Shown here: positions 41,441-49,305 of the stretch, piece after piece
How the letters are laid out: every line of letters begins with the position of its first letter
Numbering within the stretch: the stretch's first letter is position 1
Assembly: GCA_964650405.1 (NCBI GenBank)
Contig: CAZYTO010000008.1
Coordinates: 1 to 50,828, forward strand
Reading direction: 5' to 3'
DNA: 50,828 nucleotides
From: CAZYTO01 sp964650405
GTDB taxonomy: Bacteria; Acidobacteriota; Thermoanaerobaculia; Gp7-AA8
Program-made: the position numbers and the translations under genes
The notes under the pieces: generated by a model
What the model was told of the DNA's origin: nothing
The model's database searches: none
Seen by the model: only the letters and a program-made list of their open reading frames with translations

Positions 41441-42367
41441 ATGACGCATGCTGCCATCGAAGTCAGCGGTCTTCGGAAGGTCTACAAGACCGCCATGGGC
41501 AAGGTCCAGATCCTGGCCCTCGATGGCATCGACTTCTCCGTTGCCCCGGGCGAGCTCTTCGGTCTCCTCGGGCCGAACGGCGCCGGCAAAACGACCACCG
41601 TCAAGATTCTGCTCGACCTGACCCGTCCCACCCATGGGATCGCAATGATCAGCGGCGTTCCAGTAGGAAACCCAGAGAGCCGCCGCCGCGTCGGCTACCT
41701 GCCCGAGGGACACAAGATCCCCGGCTACCTCACCGCCCGGCAGACCATGTCCATCTTCGGCCGCATGTCCGGCATGGACAGCGCCACGATCCACAAGCGC
41801 ACTGTCGAGCTGCTGGAGAAGCTGAAGCTCTCCCAATGGCTCGACGTGCGGGTGAAGAAGTTCTCGAAGGGCATGACCCAGCGCCTTGGCCTGGCCACGG
41901 CCCTGATCCACTCGCCGAACGTGCTCCTCCTCGACGAGCCGACGGACGGGGTCGACCCGGTGGGCCGCCGTGAGATCCGCGACCTGCTGCGCGACGAGGC
42001 AAAGACCGGCACGGCCGTCCTCCTCAACTCGCACCTTCTCTCCGAGATCGAGCTGACCTGCGACCGCGTGGCCATGCTGCGCCAGGGAAAGGTCGGCGCC
42101 TACGGGACGGTCGAAGAGCTGACCCGGCGCTCGGCCAAGTACAAGATGGTGGCCTCGACGCTGATCGACGACACGGTCGTGGCGGCGTTCCGCGAGAGCG
42201 GTGCCGGCGTGGAGCGGGTGAACGGGCACGTGGTGCTCGACGTGGACAGCCTCGAGCACCTCAACGCCCTCGTGGACAAGCTCCGCGCGAGCGGCGGCAT
42301 CCTCACAGAGCTCTCGCCCCTCCGCAATACTCTCGAAGACGTATTCGTCGACCTGGTGCGCACATGA
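41441..42367 (+). CDS. ABC transporter ATP-binding protein
   Basis: A 308-residue ATPase with Walker A GPNGAGKTTT near residue 47, the variant signature FSKGMTQRLG (LSGGQ-like), Walker B VLLLDEPTDGVD and the switch His in LNSHLLSEIE. AGAGGA lies 7 nt before the ATG. It overlaps the following permease gene by ATGA, giving a two-component ABC-2-type exporter. The substrate is unknown; such modules export polysaccharides, lipids, peptides or drugs. Divergent from the GH18-NodB-GT2 gene, which hints at, but does not prove, a link with surface polysaccharide. Confidence 0.95.
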   Translation: MTHAAIEVSGLRKVYKTAMGKVQILALDGIDFSVAPGELFGLLGPNGAGKTTTVKILLDLTRPTHGIAMISGVPVGNPESRRRVGYLPEGHKIPGYLTARQTMSIFGRMSGMDSATIHKRTVELLEKLKLSQWLDVRVKKFSKGMTQRLGLATALIHSPNVLLLDEPTDGVDPVGRREIRDLLRDEAKTGTAVLLNSHLLSEIELTCDRVAMLRQGKVGAYGTVEELTRRSAKYKMVASTLIDDTVVAAFRESGAGVERVNGHVVLDVDSLEHLNALVDKLRASGGILTELSPLRNTLEDVFVDLVRT

Positions 42368-43224
42368 AAACCCTTTACGCCAACATCGAAGACGTCATGC
42401 GCGAGGCCGCGGCCCGCTGGATTCTCATCGCCTACTTCTTCCTCTCCACCGTCTTCATCCTCATCTTCGCCTCCGCCATCAACCTCGACATCGTCGACGG
42501 CGCCCTGGCCGGGGCCAAGCTCTTCGGCCACGACGTGTCGATGCGCGGCGACAACAACTTCCCCATCGAAAAGCTGGTCGTCGGCTTCGAATCGGGCTTC
42601 TCCAGCGTGCTGTACTTCCTCTGCGTGTTCCTGGCCGTCTTCGCCACCGCACACCTCGTTCCCCGCATGCAGGAGAAGGGGACCATCGACCTCTATCTCG
42701 CCCGTCCGGTCTCGCGGCTGAAACTGATCCTCTCCCGCTACGTGGCCGGACTGGCCCTCGCCGGGAGCAACATCACTTACCTCCTCGGCTCCATCTGGCT
42801 GATCGTGATCTGGAAGACGCACATCTTCCATCCACGCTTCCTGCTGGCCGGTGCGATCGTGCTCTTCGTCACCGCGGTCCTCCTGGCGTTCTCGTTCTTC
42901 ATCGGAGCCGTCACTTCGTCGACCGCCGTCTCGATCATGACCACGTACGGCCTCTGGCTGATGTCCGGCATCCTGGCCATCGCCCACGGCCGGTTGAACG
43001 CCGTTCTGGCCAGCGAGTGGTCGGCGGCGTTGATCAACGCGTTTTACTGGGTGGCGCCGAAGATCAACGAGCTCGGCGTGGCGTCCGGCGCCTTCGTCTT
43101 CGGGCAGGAGCTGCCTGATACGATCGGCAAGCTCACCAACCCTGCTTTCTTCTACAGCACCGGTGCTTTCGGTGCGGCATTTCTCGTTCTGGCCTGCTGG
43201 GTGTTCCAGCGAAAGGAGTTCTAG
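42364..43224 (+). CDS. ABC-2-type transporter permease
   Basis: A 286-residue integral membrane protein with six hydrophobic helices (for example WILIAYFFLSTVFILIFASA, SSVLYFLCVFLAVFATAHL, ILAFSF-type segments, FGAAFLVLACWVF). The LYLARPVSRLKLILSRYVAG loop is typical of ABC-2 permeases. Its start overlaps the ATPase gene stop. It is followed after 2 bp by a secreted protein gene, so four genes (41441-44524) are probably one operon. Confidence 0.88.
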   Translation: MKTLYANIEDVMREAAARWILIAYFFLSTVFILIFASAINLDIVDGALAGAKLFGHDVSMRGDNNFPIEKLVVGFESGFSSVLYFLCVFLAVFATAHLVPRMQEKGTIDLYLARPVSRLKLILSRYVAGLALAGSNITYLLGSIWLIVIWKTHIFHPRFLLAGAIVLFVTAVLLAFSFFIGAVTSSTAVSIMTTYGLWLMSGILAIAHGRLNAVLASEWSAALINAFYWVAPKINELGVASGAFVFGQELPDTIGKLTNPAFFYSTGAFGAAFLVLACWVFQRKEF

Positions 43225-43226
43225 TC

Positions 43227-44201
43227 ATGAAGAAGTCGTTACTCGCACTTGCCGCCGCGTCGCTTCTGGCCCTGCCCGCCCTCGCCAAGACGGACGCGCA
43301 GTCGCTCATCCCCAGTGACGCCGTGACCGTCGGAGTCGTGCATCTGGATGAGATGCGCTCCAGCCCGCTCTCCGGCGCGCTGTTCCAGCAGACGGACAAG
43401 ATCACCGCGGACGGGGACGCGGCCCAGTTCCTGCTCGACGCCGGACTGAAGCCGTCGCAGGACATCGACGTCGTCGTCGTGGCCACCACGCCGCGGACCG
43501 CCCTCGGCAAGGACACGGACGTCGTCATCGCCGCGGACGGCCGCTTCAACGTCGAGCGCCTCTCGTCCGCGCTCGTGACGCGCGGCGCCGTGAAGAACGG
43601 CGGCTACTTCCTCCTCCCCGAAAAGTCGGAATCGTCGGAGCCGAACAAGCGCGGCGCCGTGGCCTTCCCGAGCGCGCACCTGGCCATCATCGGCACCGAA
43701 GACGGCGTGAAGAACGCTCTCGCTGCGTATGCCGCGGGCGGGACGAATTTCGCCACATCCGGCGCACTCGGTCACGACATGTCGCGCATCGATCCGAAAG
43801 CAACGGCCTGGGCGCTCGTGGACGTCGTCCGCGCCCAGCGCATCGTCGGCTCGCCGCGCGTCCCCTCGAACAGCCAGGCCGGCGCGGCCGTGAATACAGC
43901 CCTCAAGAACGTGTCCACCGTGGCCATCTGGGCGCTCGACACGGGCGACAGCGTGAAGCTCGGCGCCTTCGGCCTCTCCAGCGACGAAGAGACGCTGCAG
44001 CTCCTGGAAGACACGCTGCGCGGCGCCCTCTCGGCCATGCGTCTGGCCGTCCAGGACAAGCAGCCGGACATGGTCTCCGTCCTCCGCCGCTTCACGGTCT
44101 CCCGCAGCGGCGACAGCGTCACGATCAGCGGCAGCGTGCCCGCCGAGGCGTTCCGCAAGTGGACCGCTGAGCACCACAACGCTGGTAAACTCTCACGGTG
44201 A
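43227..44201 (+). CDS. Secreted protein of unknown function in ABC operon
   Basis: A 324-residue protein with a clear signal peptide (MKKSLLALAAASLLALPALA) and no further membrane helix. It has an alternating alpha/beta pattern with paired sequence blocks (DAVTVGVVHLDEMRSSPLSG, ATAWALVDVVRAQRIVGSP), reminiscent of DUF3352-like periplasmic proteins, but I cannot assign a family with confidence. GGAG lies 8 nt before the ATG. It follows the permease by 2 bp and may act as a periplasmic partner of the exporter. Confidence 0.8.
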   Translation: MKKSLLALAAASLLALPALAKTDAQSLIPSDAVTVGVVHLDEMRSSPLSGALFQQTDKITADGDAAQFLLDAGLKPSQDIDVVVVATTPRTALGKDTDVVIAADGRFNVERLSSALVTRGAVKNGGYFLLPEKSESSEPNKRGAVAFPSAHLAIIGTEDGVKNALAAYAAGGTNFATSGALGHDMSRIDPKATAWALVDVVRAQRIVGSPRVPSNSQAGAAVNTALKNVSTVAIWALDTGDSVKLGAFGLSSDEETLQLLEDTLRGALSAMRLAVQDKQPDMVSVLRRFTVSRSGDSVTISGSVPAEAFRKWTAEHHNAGKLSR

Positions 44202-44524
44202 AGATGTCGAAGAAACGCCGGCTGTGGCTCGCCACGCCGGCGTTTTTGTCTCTCGCCATCGCCTCCGCGGCGCTCGGGTTCGACTACAAGAGCGCGAAGG
44301 ACTTCAAGACGCTCGAGCACTTCGCCAGCGTCAAGGCATTCGAAGCGTCGTACAGCGCCCTGCTCGACCACCGCTTCGACACCGAGGGAACGATGTACCA
44401 GCTCATGCGCGCGGGAGACGCCGCCAGGATCATCGCGCCGATGGTGAAACAGCGCGCCCTGATGCTGAAAGACGAGCTCGAACTGGCTTCGCGGCCGCCG
44501 ATGTCGAAGGAAGACGAACGCTAG
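44198..44524 (+). CDS. Small secreted helical protein, unknown
   Basis: A 108-residue protein with an N-terminal signal-like segment (RRLWLATPAFLSLAIASAALG) and a predicted all-helical charged remainder (TLEHFASVKAFEASYSALLD, MVKQRALMLKDELELA). GTG 44198 overlaps the previous stop (GTGA); ATG 44204 is an alternative. TAAACT lies 6 nt before the GTG. It is the last gene of the ABC-2 operon. I do not recognise the family. Confidence 0.65.
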   Translation: MKMSKKRRLWLATPAFLSLAIASAALGFDYKSAKDFKTLEHFASVKAFEASYSALLDHRFDTEGTMYQLMRAGDAARIIAPMVKQRALMLKDELELASRPPMSKEDER

Positions 44525-44556
44525 CAGGATCAGCGCGTCAACTCGCTGTTTCTGCC

Positions 44557-44588
44557 GCTCGCCGCCGGCCGCTCGCCGCTCGCCCGCT
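44557..44588. repeat. CCGCTCG heptamer array, copy 2
   Basis: CCGCTCGCCGCTCGCC at 44569-44584 is identical to one arm of the hairpin array at 4371-4386, 40 kb away. A further degenerate unit lies at 44557-44568. It sits in the convergent gap at the 3' end of the ABC operon and runs into the esterase stop. Confidence 0.75.
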
Positions 44589-45294
44589 ACACAAACCGCC
44601 GCAAATGCTCCCGCCACCACGGCCAGTCGTGGCCGAAGACTCCGGGCCAGATCTCCAGATAGTTCGGGATCCCCTTCGAGCCGAGCAGGCCGGCGAAGTC
44701 GCGGTTCTTCTGGACCAGGGTGTCGTGCTCCCCGGTGGCGATCACCCAGCCCACCCGCGAAAGCTTGCCCACCCACTCGCCGTCCATGTTGGGGATGTTG
44801 GCCGGGGGACAGTGGAAGTAGCACGTATCGTCCCAGTAGCCGTCGAGAAAGGAGTGGATGTCGTAGACGCCGGAGAAGCAGATGGCCCGGCTGACGACGT
44901 CGGGGTAGCGCGCGGCGAAGTTCGCCGCGTGGTAGGCGCCGAAGCTCGCCCCGTACACCGCCAGGTCGCCGCGCTGGGCGCGGTTGAAGATGTACTGCAC
45001 CATCTCGTGCCTTAGGTAGGCGTCGTACTGCGCGTGCCGCGCCGCGCGCACCGCGGGATGGATGCCCTTGTTGTACCAGCTCTCGTTGTTGACCGCGTCG
45101 ACCAGCACGAGCTGGATCTCGCCGCCGTCCACCTTGTCCGCGAGCGACGACGTGATGTGCATGTCGTCGTTCTCCTGGAAGCTGCCGGACGAGGTCGGGA
45201 AGATCAGAACCGGACGGCCGAACTTGCCGAACCACAGGAACTCCATCTCTCTGCCGAGCGAATTGCTCCACCACTTCCCGTATTCGCGATACAT
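44587..45294 (-). CDS. Esterase-family alpha/beta hydrolase
   Basis: A 235-residue alpha/beta hydrolase. The nucleophile elbow is VYGASFGAYHA (GxSxG) near residue 117 and the catalytic His is in VFGHDWPWWREHLRRF near the C-terminus; an Asp lies in the ATGEHDTLV segment. It resembles the esterase D/Fes-like 'putative esterase' group and the start MYREYGKWWSNSLGREMEF is typical of it. No signal peptide is visible. The natural substrate is unknown. Its start is only 21 bp from the divergent GT39-like gene. Confidence 0.88.
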   Translation of the reverse strand: MYREYGKWWSNSLGREMEFLWFGKFGRPVLIFPTSSGSFQENDDMHITSSLADKVDGGEIQLVLVDAVNNESWYNKGIHPAVRAARHAQYDAYLRHEMVQYIFNRAQRGDLAVYGASFGAYHAANFAARYPDVVSRAICFSGVYDIHSFLDGYWDDTCYFHCPPANIPNMDGEWVGKLSRVGWVIATGEHDTLVQKNRDFAGLLGSKGIPNYLEIWPGVFGHDWPWWREHLRRFV

Positions 45295-45315
45295 AGTGCC
45301 GGGCAGATTATCAAA

Positions 45316-46896
45316 ATGGACGCACCGTCATCCGCTGCAACGCAGGAGCCGCCGTCCGAGCTTGTGCTGCCTCCTTTCCGCCCGGCAGTCCGCCGCTGGC
45401 CCCGGAACGATCTCTTCCTCTATGTCCTGCTGATCGCGCTGACGATGGTTCGGATCGGCACGACCTGGCGCGTCTTCAGCCAGACTACCGATGAGCCGAT
45501 CCACTTCCTCTCCGGATACGTCTGGCTCGCCGAACGGCAGTACACGATCACGCCCGACCATCCGCCCCTGGCCCGCGTCGTCGCAGCGTTGCCCCTCTGG
45601 CTGTCGGGAGCGCACGACGGCCACGAGCGGGACTTCGGCGAACGGATCAATCGGATGCTCCTGACCGGAAACCGGTACGAGCACAACCTCGCGCTGATCC
45701 GCTGCGGGAATCTCGTCTTCGTCCTGCTTGGAATCTGCGGCGTCGCCTTCTGGTCGCGCCGCGTTCTCACGCCGCCGTTCGCCTTTCTGGCCACGGCCCT
45801 CTTCGCGTCCCTGCCGCCGGTCCTCGCGCACGGCGGCCTGGCCACCACCGACATGGCAGCCTGCGGCACGTTTGCCATCGCGATTGTGGCCTTCTACCGC
45901 TGGCTGGAGACACGCTCGCCGGGAAACGCCCTGCTGCTCGGCGTCGCCGTGGGTCTGGGTACCGTCTCGAAGTTTTCGTTTCTGCCCTTCTTCGGCGCGG
46001 CAGCGCTGGTGATCGCGCTCGTGCGATTCAGGACCTGGACAAAAGCCGTGCAGCAGCGCGGCTCCGGTCTTCCTACGCTCGTCCTGACGGCTGCCGTCAC
46101 GGTGGCCATCATCCTGGCCACGTACCGCGGCGAATGGCAGCTATTCATTCAGGGTCTGCGGATGGTTGCCGCCCACGCCAAGGAAGGACACACGGCATAC
46201 CTCTTCGGCCGGCGAAGCCAGCACGGCTGGTGGTATTACTTCCCCGTCGCCCTGCTCTTCAAGACGCCGCTGCCATTTCTCGTCCTCGCGGGGATTGGCT
46301 CCCTCCGGCGTCACCTGGATGCCGTCATGGTGGTGCTGGTCCTGCTCGCCATCGCCATGTCAACGCCGATCAATATAGGGATCCGGCACCTCCTCCCGAT
46401 CTTTGTACCGATGGCGGTGCTGGCCGGGGCCGGCGCCGAGCGCCTCTGGACGGTCGTCCGTGCCCATCCCAGTGCACGGCCTGGGAGACTGGCCGCCGGG
46501 ACGCTGCTCGCGCTCTGCGCCTGGATGTTCGCCGGCACGTTGCTCTCGCATCCTGACTACATCCCGTGGTTCAACGAGCTCGCGCTCGGTCACGGCGAGC
46601 GCATCCTGGCCGACAGCAACTTCGACTGGGGCCAGGACGTGCTCCGCCTGCGCAAGGTCTGCCGGGAGCGGCACATCGAGAGCCTGGCCTTCGAAGTCTT
46701 CACCGGGGCTCCGCTCGACGAGATCGGACTCCCGCCCCGGCGGCGCATCTGGCCGCCCATGCCGACCGCCGGCTGGCATGCCATCAGCGAAACGGTGATG
46801 ACGGCGGCGGGCGGCGAGGCGGCATACGCGTATGTCACTCGCCATCCCATGGTTTGCCGTGCCGGGAAGACGATCCGGCTGTACTACGTGAAGTGA
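45316..46896 (+). CDS. Membrane glycosyltransferase, GT39/PMT-like
   Basis: A 526-residue GT-C-fold protein with 9-11 hydrophobic helices. The first loop has TDEPIHFLSGYVW, with the Asp-Glu catalytic pair expected for PMT/ArnT-like transferases that use polyprenyl-phosphate sugars, then YTITPDHPPLARVVAALPLW. The C-terminal region has DSNFDWGQDVLRL, common to this group. It probably attaches sugars to proteins or lipids at the outer face of the inner membrane. ATG 45316 is chosen because the upstream part of the frame is antisense to the esterase gene. Confidence 0.85.
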   Translation: MDAPSSAATQEPPSELVLPPFRPAVRRWPRNDLFLYVLLIALTMVRIGTTWRVFSQTTDEPIHFLSGYVWLAERQYTITPDHPPLARVVAALPLWLSGAHDGHERDFGERINRMLLTGNRYEHNLALIRCGNLVFVLLGICGVAFWSRRVLTPPFAFLATALFASLPPVLAHGGLATTDMAACGTFAIAIVAFYRWLETRSPGNALLLGVAVGLGTVSKFSFLPFFGAAALVIALVRFRTWTKAVQQRGSGLPTLVLTAAVTVAIILATYRGEWQLFIQGLRMVAAHAKEGHTAYLFGRRSQHGWWYYFPVALLFKTPLPFLVLAGIGSLRRHLDAVMVVLVLLAIAMSTPINIGIRHLLPIFVPMAVLAGAGAERLWTVVRAHPSARPGRLAAGTLLALCAWMFAGTLLSHPDYIPWFNELALGHGERILADSNFDWGQDVLRLRKVCRERHIESLAFEVFTGAPLDEIGLPPRRRIWPPMPTAGWHAISETVMTAAGGEAAYAYVTRHPMVCRAGKTIRLYYVK

Positions 46897-46903
46897 CCTC
46901 CGA

Positions 46904-46909
46904 TACGAT
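46904..46909 (+). promoter_or_regulatory. -10-like TACGAT, 8 nt before ATG 46918
   Basis: CGATACGATGCGC precedes the ATP-grasp gene start by 8 nt, with no Shine-Dalgarno sequence. Weaker match than the TACAAT/TAGAAT cases. Confidence 0.35.
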
Positions 46910-46917
46910 GCGCGCCT

Positions 46918-47877
46918 ATGCGCAAGAAAAAGATCGGCATCCTTTTCGGGATGGAGGACACGTTTCCGTGGGCGCTCGTCAACGCCATCAACGACCGCGG
47001 CGGCGACCGGGTCGAAGGGGCGCCCTGCGAGATCTCGTATCTCAAGGATGACGGCGCCTTTCCCTACGATCTCATCCTCGACCGCATCTCGCACGAGGTG
47101 CCGTTCTACCGGACGTACCTCAAGTGCGCCGCGGCCTCAGGCGTGAAGATCGTCAACAACCCGATCTGGTGGTCGGCCGACGACAAGTTCTTCGACAACC
47201 TCGTGGCCAAGGCCGCCAACGTGGCCGTGCCCCGCACCGTGCTCCTGCCGCACAAGCAATACCCGCCCAACACCGAGGCCAAGTCGTTCCGCAACATGCG
47301 CTGGGTGAACTGGGACGAGGTCTTCGACTATCTCAAGTTCCCCATCTTCATGAAGCCGGCGTACGGCGGCGGGTGGAAGGACGTGTACAAGGTCCACAAC
47401 CAGGAGGAGTTCCTCGCCGCGTACGACCAGACCCGCGACCTGGCCATGATGGCCCAGGAGGCGATCGAGTTCGACGCCTACTACCGTTGCTACGTCCTCG
47501 GCCGCTCCCGGGTCCGGATCATGATGTACGACCCCAAGCAGCCCCACCACCTCCGCTACGTGGCGGACTACCACACGCCCCCCGAGCTGGAGGAGCGCAT
47601 CCACCGCGACGCGCTGGCCCTCTGCGAAGGCCTCGGGTACGACATGAACACCGTCGAATTCGCCGTGCGAGGCGGCATCCCCTACGCCATCGACTTCATG
47701 AACTGTGCGCCGGACGCCGACCGGGCCTCGGTCGGTGAGGAGAACTTCGACTGGATGGTCGCCAACATGGCCGAGGTCCTCATGGAGATCGTTCTCGGCG
47801 ACCGCAAGCTCGAGCTGACCGGCAACTGGCCCTCGGTCATGAAGACGGAGAAGGCGCCGGAAGAACCGATAGCCTGA
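46918..47877 (+). CDS. ATP-grasp-fold ligase
   Basis: A 319-residue protein with ATP-grasp features: an N-terminal Rossmann-like part (KKIGILFGMEDTFPWALVNA), the FPIFMKPAYGGGWKDVYKV nucleotide-binding strand-loop, ALCEGLGYDMNTVEFAV and IPYAIDFMNCAPDADR with the metal-binding acidic/Asn residues. It resembles RimK/glutathione-synthetase-type carboxylate-amine ligases. Downstream, beyond a toxin-antitoxin pair, lie a GCS2-type ligase and a probable glutamine amidotransferase, which suggests a peptide or amino-acid ligation pathway. The product is unknown. Confidence 0.85.
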   Translation: MRKKKIGILFGMEDTFPWALVNAINDRGGDRVEGAPCEISYLKDDGAFPYDLILDRISHEVPFYRTYLKCAAASGVKIVNNPIWWSADDKFFDNLVAKAANVAVPRTVLLPHKQYPPNTEAKSFRNMRWVNWDEVFDYLKFPIFMKPAYGGGWKDVYKVHNQEEFLAAYDQTRDLAMMAQEAIEFDAYYRCYVLGRSRVRIMMYDPKQPHHLRYVADYHTPPELEERIHRDALALCEGLGYDMNTVEFAVRGGIPYAIDFMNCAPDADRASVGEENFDWMVANMAEVLMEIVLGDRKLELTGNWPSVMKTEKAPEEPIA

Positions 47878-47945
47878 CGTCCAGCAGTCCGAGGTATGTT
47901 TCATCGCTCCGATCGGCGGAGGGTCGATCCAACGACGAAGTGTTC

Positions 47946-48458
47946 ATGGGCCTGATGAAACGCATCCCGGTTCTGTACCACTTTACGGATCGGAGAAACC
48001 TTGCGCTCATCCGCGAGCTCGGTGGACTCTACCCGCTTCGCGTACTCCGGCAAAGGAACGTCGATGTCCCGGCGCCTGGTGGAAACGAGTGGAGCCATGA
48101 CGCAGACCTGATGAAAGGCTTGGATCAATACGTTCATCTGTGCTTTAAACCTCACCACCCGATGGAGTTCGTTGCACGTGCGGAGAGTCGGATTGCGGAT
48201 TCGATTTTCCTAAACGTGCATCCCGATGTCCTTCAGTGGGATGGCGTACTCTTCACTCCGGATGTCTCGAACAAGAGGGGCGTCCCGGCGTACCCTGTCA
48301 GCGAAGCGGCAGAAATGATCGACTTCGAGGTGTTGTACACGAGGACGGACTGGAGCGATCCTGCGATCCAGCAGCGGCTCCAGCAAGCCGAGAAGTGTGA
48401 AGTGTTGGTGCCCCACTTGATTCCGTTGAATCTGATTCGGAACCTGCCCAATGGCTGA
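47946..48458 (+). CDS. DarT-family ADP-ribosyltransferase toxin (DUF4433-like)
   Basis: A 170-residue protein with DarT signatures: the N-terminal YHFTDRRNLALIRELGGLYP, VHLCFKPHHPMEF, WDGVLFTPDVSNKRG and the C-terminal KCEVLVPHLIP, which carries the catalytic Glu. DarT enzymes ADP-ribosylate DNA bases using NAD and act as toxins or anti-phage effectors. The start is uncertain (GTG 47940, ATG 47946 or ATG 47955); I use 47946. It overlaps the next gene, a NADAR-type antitoxin, by 8 nt. Base composition is visibly less GC-rich than the neighbours, which suggests transfer. Confidence 0.82.
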   Translation: MGLMKRIPVLYHFTDRRNLALIRELGGLYPLRVLRQRNVDVPAPGGNEWSHDADLMKGLDQYVHLCFKPHHPMEFVARAESRIADSIFLNVHPDVLQWDGVLFTPDVSNKRGVPAYPVSEAAEMIDFEVLYTRTDWSDPAIQQRLQQAEKCEVLVPHLIPLNLIRNLPNG

Positions 48459-49218
48459 GCGACCGATCTTCATCCCCGTGCCGGGCGAACCTGAATTGGT
48501 GAAAGAGGTTTGCCTCCGCATGACGTGGCACCCAGGTTTCGCCGCGATACAGAAGCAGAAAAACGTCGAGGCACTGCACGCTGCCGCCGCTGCCGTGGGA
48601 TACACGCCGATCCTGGAAGTTTCATCGAAATCGACCGAGAAGGTTGGACGGCATCTGAGTGCCTTTCATCTGAAGGCTCGGATGGATGATGCTGAAATAC
48701 CTCTCGAATCGGCATTCCAAGGGAGCAAGGTCTTTGAAAGAGGCGGTCCGTACTCCGATCTCTACCGGGAGGACGCGAGGACGGCGAAGCGTGATCCGCG
48801 GTTACGTGATTCCGGGCGGATCATTGCCTTCCGATTCGAGGGCATCCAGTTTCCGACGGAGCCACGGACAGCCTTCTACGACTGGCTTTATATTCGTGCG
48901 ATCTACCCGCATCGGGAGTGGCTCGAGCGCCTGAACCGCTTCGCCGGCTTCTCGGATATCGAGTTCAACCCCGAGCGCTCCGTGAATTGCCAGGCGCGCT
49001 CCTGTGCTCTCTTCGTTTCCTTGATGACGAATGGCCTCCTGGACCGTGCGCTCGAATCTCCCCAGGCGTTCCTCGCGATCTTGGTCGACCACTCCTATCG
49101 TCCCGGCTACGGAGATGGTGCCCAACAGAGCGCGCTTCCATCGGACAGTCAGTCACCATCTCGTGTTGAGGCTAGGAGAGAAGACAAGGAAGTGGCTACG
49201 GAGCTCGTCGGCCGCTGA
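48451..49218 (+). CDS. NADAR-domain antitoxin associated with DarT
   Basis: A 255-residue protein matching the DarT1-associated NADAR antitoxin type: RPIFIPVPGEPELVKEV at the start, SKSTEKVGRHLSAFHL, SAFQGSKVFERGGPYSDLY, AFYDWLYIRAIY and DIEFNPERSVNCQARS. NADAR proteins hydrolyse ADP-ribosyl guanine adducts and so neutralise the partner toxin. The last roughly 45 residues are hydrophilic and unlike the family, and may be a drifted tail. The 8-nt overlap with the toxin gene (ATGGCTGA) indicates co-translation. Lower GC than flanking genes. Confidence 0.82.
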   Translation: MAERPIFIPVPGEPELVKEVCLRMTWHPGFAAIQKQKNVEALHAAAAAVGYTPILEVSSKSTEKVGRHLSAFHLKARMDDAEIPLESAFQGSKVFERGGPYSDLYREDARTAKRDPRLRDSGRIIAFRFEGIQFPTEPRTAFYDWLYIRAIYPHREWLERLNRFAGFSDIEFNPERSVNCQARSCALFVSLMTNGLLDRALESPQAFLAILVDHSYRPGYGDGAQQSALPSDSQSPSRVEARREDKEVATELVGR

Positions 49219-49293
49219 TGCATGGACAGCTCGATTTTGGGACAGGGTAGCAGCCGGGAGGTGAAGCGCCGCGGCGCTGCGTGCCGCTCGCGA

Positions 49294-49299
49294 TAGAAT
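49294..49299 (+). promoter_or_regulatory. -10-like TAGAAT, 6 nt before ATG 49306
   Basis: TAGAATTCCCCCATG repeats the layout found before the small gene at 12473. It would give the GCS2-type gene its own promoter after the toxin-antitoxin pair. Confidence 0.5.
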
Positions 49300-49305
49300 T
49301 CCCCC

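Noticed and set aside
48465..48715. Antisense frames over the DarT/NADAR pair
   Set aside because: Short, without start signals, and opposite to two genes with clear family motifs.
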